A stretch of 64,000 bases of DNA from Dactylococcopsis salina PCC 8305 (GCF_000317615.1 NC_019780.1:3121840-3185839), one strand, 5' to 3'; positions 42,469 to 52,559 are shown, counted from the stretch's first letter. Translations and numbers: made by a program. The notes: generated by a model from the letters alone, not told the origin.

Positions 42469-44052
42469 ATGGACTTTACAAGTAATGTTTCTGCTCAACT
42501 TAACGCGGGGTTAATTCTTCCCGAAGGCATTGTCATCATTACCCTTCTGATTGTTTTAGTGGGTGATTTGATTGTTGGACGTGAAGGCGCTCGTGTACTG
42601 CCTTATATTGGAATTGGTGGGTTACTCACTTCGATCGCGGTGCTTTATTTGCAATGGAACACCGAAAACCCGATCGCCCTCTTAGGGAGTTTTAGCGCCG
42701 ATGATCTCAGCATTGTTTTCCGTAGCATCATCGCCCTTTCCACTGCGGTAACAATTTTAATGTCAATTCGGTATGTCGAGCAAACTGGATCGGCGCTTTC
42801 AGAATTTATTACCATTTTGTTAACCGCTACCGTCGGCGCGATGTTCCTGTCGGGTGCGAATGAATTGGTGATGATTTTTGTCGCTTTAGAAACCCTCAGT
42901 ATCTCCTCTTACCTGATGACGGGATACATGAAACGGGATTCTCGTTCCAATGAAGCCGCCTTAAAATATCTCCTGATTGGGGCTGCCAGTTCCGCCGTTT
43001 TCCTCTACGGTTCTTCTCTACTCTACGGATTATCGGGAGGCGAAACCAGTTTACCCAAAATTGCCGCTGGTATAGCCCAAACAGAAGGGGGCGAACTGGC
43101 TGGGGCGATCGCGCTGGTGTTTATGATTGCGGGAATTGCCTTCAAAATCTCTGCTGTTCCCTTCCACCAATGGACACCTGATGTTTATGAAGGATCACCA
43201 ACGCCTGTGGTTGCTTTCCTTTCTGTGGGTTCAAAAGCTGCTGGCTTCGCCCTTGCCATTCGTTTGTTAGTAGTGGCGTTCCCCCTCGAACAACCGCAGT
43301 GGCGTTTGATTTTTACGGCTTTGGCGATTCTCAGTATGATCTTAGGAAACGCGGTGGCTCTTGCTCAAAGTAGCATGAAACGGCTACTGGCGTACTCCTC
43401 GATCGGACAAGCAGGATTCGTTATGATTGGCATGGTTGCCGCCACCGAAGCGGGATATGCCAGTATGATTTTCTACTTGCTGGTATATTTATTTATGAAC
43501 CTCGGTGCTTTTACTGGGGTGATTCTCTTCTCCCTCCGCACGGGAAGCGACCAAATCACCGATTATGCGGGACTTTATCAAAAAGACCCCTTACTCACTC
43601 TCGGTTTAAGTATTTGCTTACTTTCCCTCGGTGGGATTCCGCCGTTAGCTGGATTTTTCGGTAAAATCTATCTCTTCTGGGCAGGTTGGCAAGCTGGTTT
43701 ATATGGTTTAGTAATTTTGGGACTGGTGACAAGCGTGATCTCGATTTATTACTACATCCGCGTCGTCAAAATGATGGTGGTAAAAGAACCACAAGAAATG
43801 TCAGAAGCGATTCAAAATTATCCTGTACTGCGTTGGAATCTGCCAGGAATGCGTCCTTTACAAGTGGGATTAGTCTTTTCTCTGGTTGTCACCTCTTTAG
43901 CTGGAATTTTGTCGAATCCTCTCTTTAGCGTTGCTAATGCGTCTGTGCAAAATACAGAATTTTTGCAAGGTGTCTCTGGTGTACAAGAAGCGAAAGCGGA
44001 ATCAGATCAACTTTCCCTCAACCCCACTGCACCTGCTATTCTAGACAAATAA
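42469..44052 (+). CDS. ndhB: NAD(P)H-quinone oxidoreductase subunit 2 (NdhB)
   Basis: 527-residue, ~14-helix proton-pumping subunit of the cyanobacterial NDH-1 complexes. Conserved segments include [19 protein letters not shown] (~140-158, with the key glutamate), [20 protein letters not shown] (~236-255) with a helix lysine nearby (GSKAAGFAL), [16 protein letters not shown] and [18 protein letters not shown]-type segment (~385-402). Serves cyclic electron flow, respiration and CO2 uptake in thylakoids. Single-gene unit as usual in cyanobacteria; no ndhA-like neighbours. Confidence 0.97.
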   Translation: MDFTSNVSAQLNAGLILPEGIVIITLLIVLVGDLIVGREGARVLPYIGIGGLLTSIAVLYLQWNTENPIALLGSFSADDLSIVFRSIIALSTAVTILMSIRYVEQTGSALSEFITILLTATVGAMFLSGANELVMIFVALETLSISSYLMTGYMKRDSRSNEAALKYLLIGAASSAVFLYGSSLLYGLSGGETSLPKIAAGIAQTEGGELAGAIALVFMIAGIAFKISAVPFHQWTPDVYEGSPTPVVAFLSVGSKAAGFALAIRLLVVAFPLEQPQWRLIFTALAILSMILGNAVALAQSSMKRLLAYSSIGQAGFVMIGMVAATEAGYASMIFYLLVYLFMNLGAFTGVILFSLRTGSDQITDYAGLYQKDPLLTLGLSICLLSLGGIPPLAGFFGKIYLFWAGWQAGLYGLVILGLVTSVISIYYYIRVVKMMVVKEPQEMSEAIQNYPVLRWNLPGMRPLQVGLVFSLVVTSLAGILSNPLFSVANASVQNTEFLQGVSGVQEAKAESDQLSLNPTAPAILDK

Positions 44053-44157
44053 CTGCCTTAGTTCTGGCAGTCTCTTCCTAGAAAAAAGTTCACTTATGTT
44101 GGGTCAAACAAGGGTAAAACCCAACATAAGGATTTAATCATTTATTATCAAGCTGGT

Positions 44158-46362
44158 ATGGCTTATCCTCTCTACGTCGCCTTTGTTTGGCATCAGCATC
44201 AACCGCTTTACTATTCTGCTTCGGGACAATATCATCTGCCTTGGGTGCGACTTCATGGCACAAAAGACTATCTCGATTTGATGCTGCTGTTACAGCGCTA
44301 TCCTCAACTCCATCAAACGGTTAATTTAGTCCCCACCCTGATTCGTCAGTTAGAAGATTATAGCAAGGGGAATGCGCTTGATCCTTATCTTAATCTCACT
44401 TTAACCCCAGAAAATCGCCTCGATCGAGCGAAACGTCAATATATCATCGATCACTTTTTTGATGGAAATTATCGCACCCTCATCGATCCCCATCCTCGTT
44501 ACCGACAACTCTACGAACAACGCAAAAATCACGGTGCGGTTTGGTGTTTACATCATTGGACACAACAGGATTATAGTGATCTCCTCGCTTGGCACAATTT
44601 AGCTTGGATTGATCCCTTATTTTGGAGTGATCCAGAAATTGCCGCTTGGTTGGAAAAAGGCAAAAACTTCACCCTGCGCGATCGACAAAAAATTTACGCC
44701 AAACAACTGGAAATCATCCGTCAGATTATCCCTCAACACAAGCGGATGCAAGAAAACGGACAACTGGAACTGATCACTAGCCCTTACACTCATCCCATCC
44801 TCCCGCTACTAGCTGATACCAATATCACATTGATCGCCCTTCCTGAGATCACCCTTCCTCAACATCGGTTTCAATGGGAAGAAGATATTCCCCGTCACCT
44901 AGAAAACGCAAAAGCGGTTTATCAATCCCACTTTGAAACCCAACCGCAAGGGATTTGGCCCTCAGAACTTGCCATTAGTCCTCAAATTCTCCCGCATCTC
45001 GCCGATGCTGGCTTTAAATGGTTTTGTTCCGATGAAGCGATTTTAGGTTGGACACTCAAGCATTTTTTCCACCGCAACGAACAGGGAACTCTCTACGCAC
45101 CAGAATTATTATATCGTCCCTATCGTCTCCCCACTGAACACGGTGATTTAGCCGTTGTTTTCCGAGATCATCGCTTATCCGACTTAATTGGCTTTACCTA
45201 CAGTAAACTCTCTCCCAAAGCGGCGGCAAATGATTTTATTCAGCATTTAGACGCGATCGGTGCTAGTCTAGGAGAACCGATCGAACAGCCCTGGTTAGTG
45301 ACGATCGCCCTTGATGGAGAAAACTGTTGGGAACAATACCAACAAGACGGAAAACCCTTCTTAGAAGCATTATATCAACGCCTCAGTGACCATCCTGGTC
45401 TTGAATTAGTCACCGTCTCCGAATTTATCGAACAGTATCCCCCCACTGCGACCCTACCCAGCGAACAACTCCACAGTGGATCATGGGTTGATGGTAATCT
45501 CAACACTTGGATCGGTGATCCCATTAAAAACCGCGCTTGGGACTTATTAACCGCCGCCAGAGAAACCTTAGCCCAACATCCCGAAGCCACACCCGAAAAT
45601 AATCCCGACGCTTATGAAGCATTATATGCCGCCGAAGGATCAGATTGGTTTTGGTGGTTTGGGGAAGGACATTCTTCCAATCAAGACGCTATTTTTGACC
45701 AACTGTTTCGAGATCATTTAGCTAAAATCTATCAATCTCTCAGCTTACCCATTCCCCATGAATTAAAACAGCCTCTAGAATCGCATCAACGGAAAAAATC
45801 TCATCCCCCTTTAAGTTTTATTCATCCTTTTATTGACGGTATAGCAGACGAACAAGACTGGGATAAAGCAGGAAGAATCGATATTGCAACCAGTGGCGCA
45901 ATGCACCAAAATAGCGATATCACAAGACTATGGTATGGTTTAGATCATCTCAACTTTTATTTTCGATTTGACTTCAAAAAAGGAGGACAACCTGGAACCA
46001 ATTTACCCCCAGAATTACATCTATTTTGGTTTTATCCAGGTGTTACCTTATTAAACAGTCGCCTTCCCTTACAGAATGTTCCTCAACACCCCCCGCTTGA
46101 TTATTTCTATCATCATCATTTAGGGATTAATATTGTCGAAGAAATCGTCTGGTTAGAAGAAGCAACAGACAATAATCGCTGGTTTGGTCGTCGTACTCGC
46201 GCCAAATTTCACTTTAATGAATGTTTAGAATTATCAGTTCCCTGGGAAGATTTAGGAATGTCTCCCGATATTTTTATGAATATTATTGTTGTGTTTAGCG
46301 ATCACGCTCAATTTCGCAGTTATTATCCTGAAAAAGAGTTTATTGTTTTACAAATTCCTTAA
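44158..46362 (+). CDS. Glycoside hydrolase family 57 protein
   Basis: 734 residues. GH57 N-terminal HQHQPLYY (~12-19, metal or substrate histidine motif), LVPTLIRQLEDY (~58-69), catalytic nucleophile region GIWPSELAISP (Glu ~269), acid/base region LDGENCWEQY (~384-393) and LHSGSWVDGNLNTWIGDP (~440-457). A C-terminal beta-rich extension (~550-730) resembles a domain common in cyanobacterial GH57 proteins. Alpha-1,4-glucan cleavage or transfer is expected, acting on glycogen. Amylopullulanase-like versus branching or transferase activity cannot be decided. No signal peptide, so it is cytosolic. Confidence 0.88.
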   Translation: MAYPLYVAFVWHQHQPLYYSASGQYHLPWVRLHGTKDYLDLMLLLQRYPQLHQTVNLVPTLIRQLEDYSKGNALDPYLNLTLTPENRLDRAKRQYIIDHFFDGNYRTLIDPHPRYRQLYEQRKNHGAVWCLHHWTQQDYSDLLAWHNLAWIDPLFWSDPEIAAWLEKGKNFTLRDRQKIYAKQLEIIRQIIPQHKRMQENGQLELITSPYTHPILPLLADTNITLIALPEITLPQHRFQWEEDIPRHLENAKAVYQSHFETQPQGIWPSELAISPQILPHLADAGFKWFCSDEAILGWTLKHFFHRNEQGTLYAPELLYRPYRLPTEHGDLAVVFRDHRLSDLIGFTYSKLSPKAAANDFIQHLDAIGASLGEPIEQPWLVTIALDGENCWEQYQQDGKPFLEALYQRLSDHPGLELVTVSEFIEQYPPTATLPSEQLHSGSWVDGNLNTWIGDPIKNRAWDLLTAARETLAQHPEATPENNPDAYEALYAAEGSDWFWWFGEGHSSNQDAIFDQLFRDHLAKIYQSLSLPIPHELKQPLESHQRKKSHPPLSFIHPFIDGIADEQDWDKAGRIDIATSGAMHQNSDITRLWYGLDHLNFYFRFDFKKGGQPGTNLPPELHLFWFYPGVTLLNSRLPLQNVPQHPPLDYFYHHHLGINIVEEIVWLEEATDNNRWFGRRTRAKFHFNECLELSVPWEDLGMSPDIFMNIIVVFSDHAQFRSYYPEKEFIVLQIP

Positions 46363-46367
46363 GTCAA

Positions 46368-46545
46368 ACGTAGGTTGGGTGGAGGTAACGAAACCCAACG
46401 CCAATTGGTCTCTACAATCCCCCCTAACCCCCCTTTGAAAGGGGGGAAATGGAGGTAACGAAACCCAACGCCAATTGGTCTCTACAATCCCCCCTAACCC
46501 TCTTTGAAAGGGGGGAAATGGAGGTAACGAAACCCAACTGTAAGC
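46368..46545. repeat. GTAGGTTGGGT and C-run/G-run units in tandem
   Basis: GTAGGTTGGGTGGAGGTAAC plus CGAAACCCAACGCC at ~46371, then two ~70-base units with CAATTGGTCTCTACAATCCC, CCCCTAACCC, GAAAGGGGGGAAATGG and AGGTAACGAAACCC. The second has CTAACCCTCTTTG, an interrupted hairpin arm. No gene. Confidence 0.85.
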
Positions 46546-46577
46546 CGTAGCTGGTGTTCCTAAATTTTATAATAGCT

Positions 46578-47156
46578 ATGTATTCTTACACCTTAAAAAC
46601 CGCTCCCATACTAGCACTAAATGATGAACAATTCTGCCAACTTTCCCAAGCTAATCCTGAATTAAAACTAGAAAGAAGTCCACAAGGAAACTTAATTATC
46701 ATGTCACCGACTGGTGGGGAAACGGGAAATAAAAACGCTGAACTGATTGGTGAATTTATTATTTGGAATCGAGAGAAAAAGCAGGGAAAAGTCTTTGATT
46801 CTTCCACTGGTTTTAAACTTCCCAATGGCGCGATTCGTTCTCCTGATGTGGCGTGGATTGAACAGATAAGATGGGAACAATTATCAGCAGAATCCCGACA
46901 GACTTTTCCGAACCTTGCTCCAGATTTTATCTTAGAATTAAAGTCAGCGACCGATCGACTCTCGACTTTACAAGCAAAATTAGAAGAGTATGTGGAAAAT
47001 GGCGTAAAACTCGCTTGGTTAATTAATCCCACTGAAAAACAAGTAGAAATTTACCGTCAGGGAAAAGAGAAAGAAGTTTTAGACAATCCCAAAACCCTTT
47101 CTGGGGAGAATATCTTAGAAGATTTCTGCTTAGATTTAAGTCTCGTTTGGCAATAA
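46578..47156 (+). CDS. Uma2 family endonuclease-like protein (DUF820)
   Basis: 192 residues from ATG 46578 (MYSYTLKTAP). Uma2 marks: LKLERSPQGNLIIMSPTGGETG (~30-51 region), SPDVAWI (metal ligand, ~87-93), PDFILELKSATDRLSTLQAK (within ~117-136; E-L-K catalytic core) and AWLINPTEKQVEIYR (~148-162). The ELK core is complete, unlike some relatives. Third member in this window. An upstream in-frame TTG start adds eight hydrophobic residues and is not preferred. Confidence 0.92.
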   Translation: MYSYTLKTAPILALNDEQFCQLSQANPELKLERSPQGNLIIMSPTGGETGNKNAELIGEFIIWNREKKQGKVFDSSTGFKLPNGAIRSPDVAWIEQIRWEQLSAESRQTFPNLAPDFILELKSATDRLSTLQAKLEEYVENGVKLAWLINPTEKQVEIYRQGKEKEVLDNPKTLSGENILEDFCLDLSLVWQ

Positions 47157-47157
47157 A

Positions 47158-47312
47158 CCCCTTCTTTTCCCACCTTTCTGGGGGTAAAAGAAGGTTCGGG
47201 TACTTGCTTATAATGGGTGTTGGGTTTCGCGTGGAGACGTTCCATGGAACGTCTCTACCCAACCTACTTTTTATCATCTTTCCCCCCCTTTCAAAGGGGG
47301 GTTAGGGGAGAT
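47158..47312. repeat. Hairpins and nested GTAGGTTGGGT repeat between convergent genes
   Basis: CCTTCTTTTCCC ... GGGTAAAAGAAGG (~47160-47194) is a possible terminator for the Uma2 gene. It is followed by the inverted nested unit with GTTCCATGGAAC (~47217-47266) and a CCCCCC...GGGGGG hairpin up to the amidohydrolase stop. Confidence 0.75.
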
Positions 47313-47314
47313 AA

Positions 47315-48706
47315 CTAGCGAGTTGCTGCGACCGCTAAATTTTCAGGAAGAACATTGCGTAACCGTTGACCGTACAATTTCAAAGCATTACCACCGAGTA
47401 ACATAGCAAGGTAATCTCGATCGTAATCAGCAATTGTCGCCGCCTCAGTCACACAGCCTTTTAACACACCATCCCAATGACCATAATCACCAGAGAAGCA
47501 AGCGATATGTTTACCGACTTCACCCATTGCTTGGGGAAGATAAGAAGGACCTGGATCATCAGACTCAAACGACGCAAAAATCTGTCCTCGTTTAAAATAA
47601 TCTAACGGATCGCGATCGCGCAGATCATAATGTTCATAAAGACTGCTATCCTCAATTTTTGTCGGATCACTGTGTTTATTCCACAACAGATCAAACAGAT
47701 TCCGCGCTTGGGAAATGATATTAACATTATTTTCGTTCCCCTGCTCTTGAATCATCAACTTAGTAAAATCCATCAGAGAGGGACGATAGGGATTTTTTGG
47801 ATCAAAATCACGAATCCGTTTTTCCCAGTGTTCATGGAAAGCATGAGCGAGATCAGGAATCCAACCACAACCTCCCTCTAAGAAACCCACCCGTAGAGTC
47901 GGGAACTGTTCAAACGCCCCATCAAACACCATTCGCGCCAACGCCATCTGTTGTTGGTTACGTTGAACAAAAATATGACTGAGAACAAAGGTTTCCATGT
48001 GATCCGCAAGTCCGCCGATCATGTCGGAACCGGGGCCACCGTGAATCCCTAAGCCAATATCTAGATCAACTGCAGCTTGGAGGATGGGACGGAAATCAGG
48101 GTGAGAAATTGCTTTACAAGTGCGAATTTCAGGGAAAGCGTCTGGCGCTTTCGGATGAGGAATTGGGAGATTGGGCGCAACCGCCACAGAAATCATCCCT
48201 AATTCGTTAACACAGCGATACATTTCCTTAACCGCTTCCTCCACATCTTGTAAGCAGATGACACCGACTGGTTGAATGCGATTGTCATACCCCTTACAAT
48301 CATCCGCCATGTAGTTGTTGTAGGCTTTACATAGGGCAACAGCGAGGTCTTTATCAAGGATACTAGAGAAGATCAGGTTCAGCGTGCCGTAGATGGTGTG
48401 AACATCAATTCCTTCCTGATCCATGTGTTCGAGGCGCACTTTATTAAACATCGCCCCTAATGTCGTTTCAGGATTTAGCCCCCGAAAAACCCCTCTTCCT
48501 AATCCTTGAGGTTTCGGAAACATCCGAACGAAATCGTTGGTTTTGGTTTCTGGATTCCAATCGACAACTTTCGCCCGTTGATCGCCTAAACTATCAACCA
48601 CTAACCCGATGCGATCGCGGTATTCTGGTTCTAAGTAATCCCGCATAATCAGGGGATTTTCTAATTTATGGGCATCTGCGTCGATGACTAATAAGCCGTT
48701 ATACAT
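47315..48706 (-). CDS. Amidohydrolase_2-family metal-dependent hydrolase
   Basis: 463-residue TIM-barrel hydrolase related to aminocarboxymuconate-semialdehyde decarboxylase. VIDADAHKLENP (~7-18) replaces the usual HxH metal motif by DADAH, seen in a subgroup of the family. Further marks are IHGGPGSDMIGGL (His, ~221-233), FPTLRVGFLEGGCGWIP (~270-286) and FSGDYGHWDG (~409-418), where the Asp is the likely metal-coupled base. Substrate unknown. It is followed on the same strand by nothing close, but DUF962 and a fatty-acid hydroxylase gene lie immediately upstream in the same direction. Confidence 0.8.
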   Translation of the reverse strand: MYNGLLVIDADAHKLENPLIMRDYLEPEYRDRIGLVVDSLGDQRAKVVDWNPETKTNDFVRMFPKPQGLGRGVFRGLNPETTLGAMFNKVRLEHMDQEGIDVHTIYGTLNLIFSSILDKDLAVALCKAYNNYMADDCKGYDNRIQPVGVICLQDVEEAVKEMYRCVNELGMISVAVAPNLPIPHPKAPDAFPEIRTCKAISHPDFRPILQAAVDLDIGLGIHGGPGSDMIGGLADHMETFVLSHIFVQRNQQQMALARMVFDGAFEQFPTLRVGFLEGGCGWIPDLAHAFHEHWEKRIRDFDPKNPYRPSLMDFTKLMIQEQGNENNVNIISQARNLFDLLWNKHSDPTKIEDSSLYEHYDLRDRDPLDYFKRGQIFASFESDDPGPSYLPQAMGEVGKHIACFSGDYGHWDGVLKGCVTEAATIADYDRDYLAMLLGGNALKLYGQRLRNVLPENLAVAATR

Positions 48707-48745
48707 TAATTAAGACTCCTCACAAAGGTGTTTTCTGCAATCAAT

Positions 48746-49066
48746 TTAATGAGATTCTTGTCGCGTCTGTTGTAGTAACTGACGTAACCCAAACCAGTTT
48801 TCAAATGACCAAATCATAGAAACGATGATCACAATGCCTGGATATTGTTTGAATGCTGGTTCATTTTTCTCAAAAACAATGTGTCCGCCAATAGCTAACA
48901 CTTGGGTTAACACACCGCAAAGTAACGCAACTCGCCAGTCAATGAACAAATAACCAATTCCGACAAACACGAGGATATTAACAATATGGTGTAACGCCTG
49001 ATTAATTGGATTTTGGTGACTCGCGATGAAGTGGGTTTTTGCTTCTTGGAAGTAACTCAACGTCAC
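48746..49066 (-). CDS. DUF962/Mpo1-like membrane protein
   Basis: 106 residues. SHQNPINQALHHIVNILVFVGIG (start ~15), GHIVFEKNEPAFKQYP (~61-76) and the final hydrophobic segment are the DUF962/Mpo1 pattern; the two His clusters bind iron in yeast Mpo1, a 2-hydroxy-fatty-acid dioxygenase. Two or three membrane helices. Reading it as a fatty-acid alpha-oxidation enzyme is an inference. It lies between the amidohydrolase and a fatty-acid-hydroxylase gene. Confidence 0.8.
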   Translation of the reverse strand: MTLSYFQEAKTHFIASHQNPINQALHHIVNILVFVGIGYLFIDWRVALLCGVLTQVLAIGGHIVFEKNEPAFKQYPGIVIIVSMIWSFENWFGLRQLLQQTRQESH

Positions 49067-49171
49067 TCTCCTTATTAAATAATGTTGAGAATCTATTAGA
49101 CCAAGATACCACTTGGTACAAGAAATTTCCTGATCAAAACCTTAAATTATTCGGTTAATCACTAATGTTGA

Positions 49172-49669
49172 TTACCACCACTTGAGGGCAAAATACCCAG
49201 ACGCTTGGGACACTTCCTTTTCTGTCAACCAATCGACTGGTTTGTAAGTTCCGAAAACATGATCCCACCAGTCAACTCCTAAGCCAAAATTATGATGCCA
49301 CATTCCATATTTATGATGAACATAGTGGACTGGCATTTTCATCCAGAAACATTTTGTTGGGTTGTCATGTTGCAGTTGATGGGCGTAAGCGGAAAAAATC
49401 GAATAAGATAACGCACCGAGTAACCAGCCCATTCCCACTTCCCATGAGATTAAAAATGGCAAGAGCATCACGATCGCGCTACCCTTAACATAGTCTAGGA
49501 ATTCCCAGAGAACCCCTTGTCCTTCATTACGACGGTGATGATCTCGGTGACGTTCTCCTAATTTTTGGGAAGCGTGCATCAACCGATGAATCCAGTATTC
49601 CACCAAACTCGCAACGACAAAAGCACTAACAAAGCTAATAATTAAAATCATCATCACGATATTCCTCAC
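49172..49669 (-). CDS. Fatty acid hydroxylase/sterol desaturase superfamily protein
   Basis: 165-residue membrane di-iron protein. Histidine clusters HRLMH (~28-32), HRDHHRR (~41-47), HQLQH (~97-101) and HYVHHKYGMWHHN (~114-126) are the four boxes of the superfamily. Small members of this size in photosynthetic organisms include beta-carotene hydroxylase CrtR/CrtZ-like and other hydroxylases, so carotenoid or lipid hydroxylation is possible. Starts GTG 49669 or ATG 49654. The run with DUF962 and amidohydrolase may be an operon. Confidence 0.82.
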   Translation of the reverse strand: MRNIVMMILIISFVSAFVVASLVEYWIHRLMHASQKLGERHRDHHRRNEGQGVLWEFLDYVKGSAIVMLLPFLISWEVGMGWLLGALSYSIFSAYAHQLQHDNPTKCFWMKMPVHYVHHKYGMWHHNFGLGVDWWDHVFGTYKPVDWLTEKEVSQASGYFALKWW

Positions 49670-49745
49670 ACTTGCTTTTAAATTTTATACAAAATTTTAT
49701 CTTACGTCCTGAGAAGACTCCCATCATAATCGGCATCTGAGCCCC

Positions 49746-50009
49746 TCAACAAGTTCGGGGTATCACTTGTCGAAGATTTGATTTGATGGGTTGATGAATC
49801 AGGACAGTTGTGGTATAATGAAAATTTGATTGGGGCGGTAACTTAACAGTTTGTCCAATCATTTTCTGTACCGGTAGTCCATCGGGAATTAACGAGCAAG
49901 TGCGATTCGTTTCCTGTGAAGTCGCAGGAGTTCCAAAGAACTCCAAGATATAAACAGGAGCTTGGTTAGAACCCATCGGGGTATAGAACCTTGACAACTT
50001 GATTTTCAT
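49746..50009 (-). CDS. Small hypothetical protein next to the intron insertion
   Basis: 87 codons with even codon use and a plausible N-terminus (MKIKLSRFYTPMGSNQ), but no recognisable family. The gene's 5' side is directly at the group II intron: joining the flanks across the intron puts AGGA five bases before this ATG, so the intron seems to have landed between ribosome-binding site and start codon. The 3' end runs into a sequence resembling a dispersed repeat (GATACCCCGAACTTG). May be non-coding. Confidence 0.3.
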   Translation of the reverse strand: MKIKLSRFYTPMGSNQAPVYILEFFGTPATSQETNRTCSLIPDGLPVQKMIGQTVKLPPQSNFHYTTTVLIHQPIKSNLRQVIPRTC

Positions 50010-50573
50010 GCTGGTGAGAGCCTGTGGAGTTTCGGCAAAGAGACAGGTAGGGTCAAACCCGTTAATTCAAGTCCATCCCTCTTAGGATGTGAGAGGTAAA
50101 GCCTAACCCTCATCTACAGAGTTGACTACTTGAGGATGAAGCAGGGTTAAATGGGGTCACTGCTGGAAGCCTGAACTGGTAAATCCCTAGCAAGAGACTA
50201 TGCTTAGTCAACAAACCTACGTCTGAACCATCGTCATGATTAACCTGCGTAAAGGCTGTTCGCAGGGAACGAAATATGTTCATAGCAAGAAGATATAAGT
50301 CTTAGCTCACTTATATCACATCTTCAATTTTGCTCGGTGGAAAGTAGGAAGTTAAGGTCTCAATCAATGGAAATCAGGAACGAAGTAACCCTCGTTCATA
50401 CTCTTGAGAAAGGTCGATTTCTCAAGTAGTCTGTCGGGATGCAATCTCTGGCTCATTTGCTGGGTATAGCGAGGGCAGGATTGGATAAGAAGCAAACGCC
50501 TCCTACAACAGGAAGGATAAGCAGACGTATCCACTTTAGATTACGAAGATAATATGCAAAGTAGAGTAATGTT

Positions 50574-52475
50574 ATGAGCCAAATTAGGTATAAATGTGAT
50601 GCTCGGACAAAGACCTTCTTAATGCTCTGGTTAGGCTTTGGATTTAATCTCATGGCTGAGACGGAGTGGAATCAAATTGACTGGAAGGAGGTTGAAATAC
50701 GAGTGTTTAAGCTCCAAAAGCGGATTTATCGAGCTTCTCAAAGTGGTGACGTGGCTAGAGTTCACAAACTCCAAAAATTATTGTTACGGTCTTGGTGCGC
50801 CAAACTCCTAGCGGTACGGCGCATTTCGCAGGATAATCAGGGTAAAAATACCGCAGGGATAGATGGAGTGAAAAGCCTAAGTCCTAAACAACGGTTAAGC
50901 CTTGCAGAAAGCCTAACTCTTACAGGGAAAGGTGAATCCTTAAGACGGGTCTGGATTCCAAAACCAGGTCGCAAAGAAAAACGTGGCTTGGGTATTCCAG
51001 TAATGGAAGACCGTGCGAGGCAAGCACTCCTAAAATTGGCTTTAGAACCAGAATGGGAGGCTAAATTTGAGCCAAATTCGTACGGATTCAGACCAGGACG
51101 TTCTTGCCATGATGCTGGTGAAGCAATATACAAAGCGATTAATCTGAAACCTAAATGGGTTTTAGATGCTGATATTTCAAAATGCTTCGACCGCATAAAT
51201 CACAACGTTCTCTTACAAAAATTAAATACAACCCCGATCATGGCTCGACAAATTCGAGCTTGGTTGAAATCTGGGGTCTTAGATAGAGGTGATTGGATGC
51301 CAACAAATGAAGGGACACCACAAGGAGGGGTAATTAGTCCATTATTGGCAAATATAGCCCTACATGGACTTGAGGAGTACATTAAACAATGGACTGAAAC
51401 TTGGAAAGGACGAAAAGAGAAAAATCGAAAAAGTATCTCCCTTATCAGGTATGCAGATGATTTCGTTGTTCTCCATAAAGATAAATCCATCATCCAACAA
51501 GCAAAAATGCTGATTGAACAGTGGTTACATGGCTTAGGCTTAGAAATAAGCGAGAGCAAGACGAGAGTTTGCCACACCTTGCATGAAACGGATGAAACGA
51601 AAGCAGGGTTTGACTTTCTTGGATGGAATATCCGACAATACAAAGTCGGGAAACATCATTCGGGAAAAACAGCACATAAGGAAATTCTCGGATTCAAAAC
51701 AATAATTAAACCTAGCGACAAGAATATAAAAACACATTATGAAAAGATTGTTGAAGCGTTAGATTCAATGAGAGGTAAATCCCAAGAGGTTATCATTGAT
51801 AAACTTAACCCCATAATTAGGGGTTGGTGCAGCTATCACAAAACAGTCTGCTCTAAAGAAACGTTCCAACACATAGACCATCTAGTCTATAACAAATTAA
51901 ATCGCTGGATAAAACGCCGTCATCCTAACAAAACCCCTAAATGGTGTAAAGAAAGATACTTTCATTTGACTAAGGAGAAAGATTTAGCAAAAGAAGATAG
52001 AAAAGATAAATGGGTCTTCTCAACCCCTTCTGATGTACCAAATTCTCCTGTTGCGGGTACGCACGAACTGTGGAAACACGCATGGACACCAATTGAAAGA
52101 CATATAAAAATCGAGGGTACGAGGTCTCCTTTCGATGGAGATTGGCGGTACTGGAGTAAACGTCGGGGTGAATACCCTGGTATATCTAAAAGGGTCGCTA
52201 CCCTGATGAAACGTCAGGAAGGCAAATGTACCCGTTGTGGACTTTACGTTAAGGATGAAGATGTAGTGGAGGTTGACCACATCGTCCCTAAAGCTGAGGG
52301 GGGCAAAGACCATTACAAGAATTTACAGTTACTTCATCGTCATTGTCACCATCAGAAAACTGCCGAAGACCGACAACGACAAATGGATAATAAGGGACAA
52401 AAAGAAGCCCAAAAGAAAACCAAAAAAGGTCGTAAATCGGAAACTAAGCAGAGGAGTTCTGTTAGAACAGCGTAG
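50574..52475 (+). CDS. ltrA: Group II intron reverse transcriptase/maturase with HNH endonuclease
   Basis: Up to 633 residues. RT domain: fingers KSLSPKQRL and RRVWIPKPGRKEKRGLGIP, PNSYGFRPGRSCHDA (~163-177), GTPQGGVISPLLANIAL (~247-263) and catalytic IRYADDFVVLHKD (~287-299). Domain X/maturase: GWCSYHKTVC and the basic RWIKRRHPNKTPKW. C-terminal HNH: CTRCGLYV, VDHIVPKAEGG and LLHRHCHHQK (~545-600). Everything needed for retrohoming is intact. ATG 50574 or, more like the family, ATG 50652 (MAETEWNQIDWK) is the start. A basic tail of ~35 residues follows. Confidence 0.93.
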   Translation: MSQIRYKCDARTKTFLMLWLGFGFNLMAETEWNQIDWKEVEIRVFKLQKRIYRASQSGDVARVHKLQKLLLRSWCAKLLAVRRISQDNQGKNTAGIDGVKSLSPKQRLSLAESLTLTGKGESLRRVWIPKPGRKEKRGLGIPVMEDRARQALLKLALEPEWEAKFEPNSYGFRPGRSCHDAGEAIYKAINLKPKWVLDADISKCFDRINHNVLLQKLNTTPIMARQIRAWLKSGVLDRGDWMPTNEGTPQGGVISPLLANIALHGLEEYIKQWTETWKGRKEKNRKSISLIRYADDFVVLHKDKSIIQQAKMLIEQWLHGLGLEISESKTRVCHTLHETDETKAGFDFLGWNIRQYKVGKHHSGKTAHKEILGFKTIIKPSDKNIKTHYEKIVEALDSMRGKSQEVIIDKLNPIIRGWCSYHKTVCSKETFQHIDHLVYNKLNRWIKRRHPNKTPKWCKERYFHLTKEKDLAKEDRKDKWVFSTPSDVPNSPVAGTHELWKHAWTPIERHIKIEGTRSPFDGDWRYWSKRRGEYPGISKRVATLMKRQEGKCTRCGLYVKDEDVVEVDHIVPKAEGGKDHYKNLQLLHRHCHHQKTAEDRQRQMDNKGQKEAQKKTKKGRKSETKQRSSVRTA

Positions 52476-52484
52476 TTTGGAGAG

Positions 52485-52518
52485 GAGCGGTATGATGGGA
52501 AACTATCACGTACCGTTC
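52485..52518 (+). ncRNA. Group II intron domain V
   Basis: 34 nt starting GAGCGGTATGATGGGAAACT and ending TACCGTTC. Ends pair as GAGCGGTA / TACCGTTC with a bulge; the GAAA tetraloop is present. Lies 9 bases after the maturase stop. Confidence 0.93.
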
Positions 52519-52559
52519 TGAAGCCGAGTCAAGAGGGCGACCTCTTGACTTAGGTTAAC

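Larger units (their letters stand above)
50014..52559 (+). mobile_element. Complete group II intron (retroelement) with encoded maturase
   Basis: About 2546 bases. The 5' end is set at GTGAG (50014). Domains I-III occupy the ~560 non-coding bases, an ORF for the maturase lies in domain IV, and the canonical 34-nt domain V follows. Domain VI has stem AGTCAAGAGG/CCTCTTGACT with loop GCGA, bulged A at 52552 and end TTAAC at 52559, seven nucleotides after the branch A. Both ends are inferred from consensus, not from spliced RNA. All parts needed for splicing and retrohoming appear present. Confidence 0.85.

Noticed and set aside
50453-50653. Minus-strand frame of 66 codons inside the intron
   Set aside because: Overlaps the structured intron RNA and the maturase start; no conserved features.
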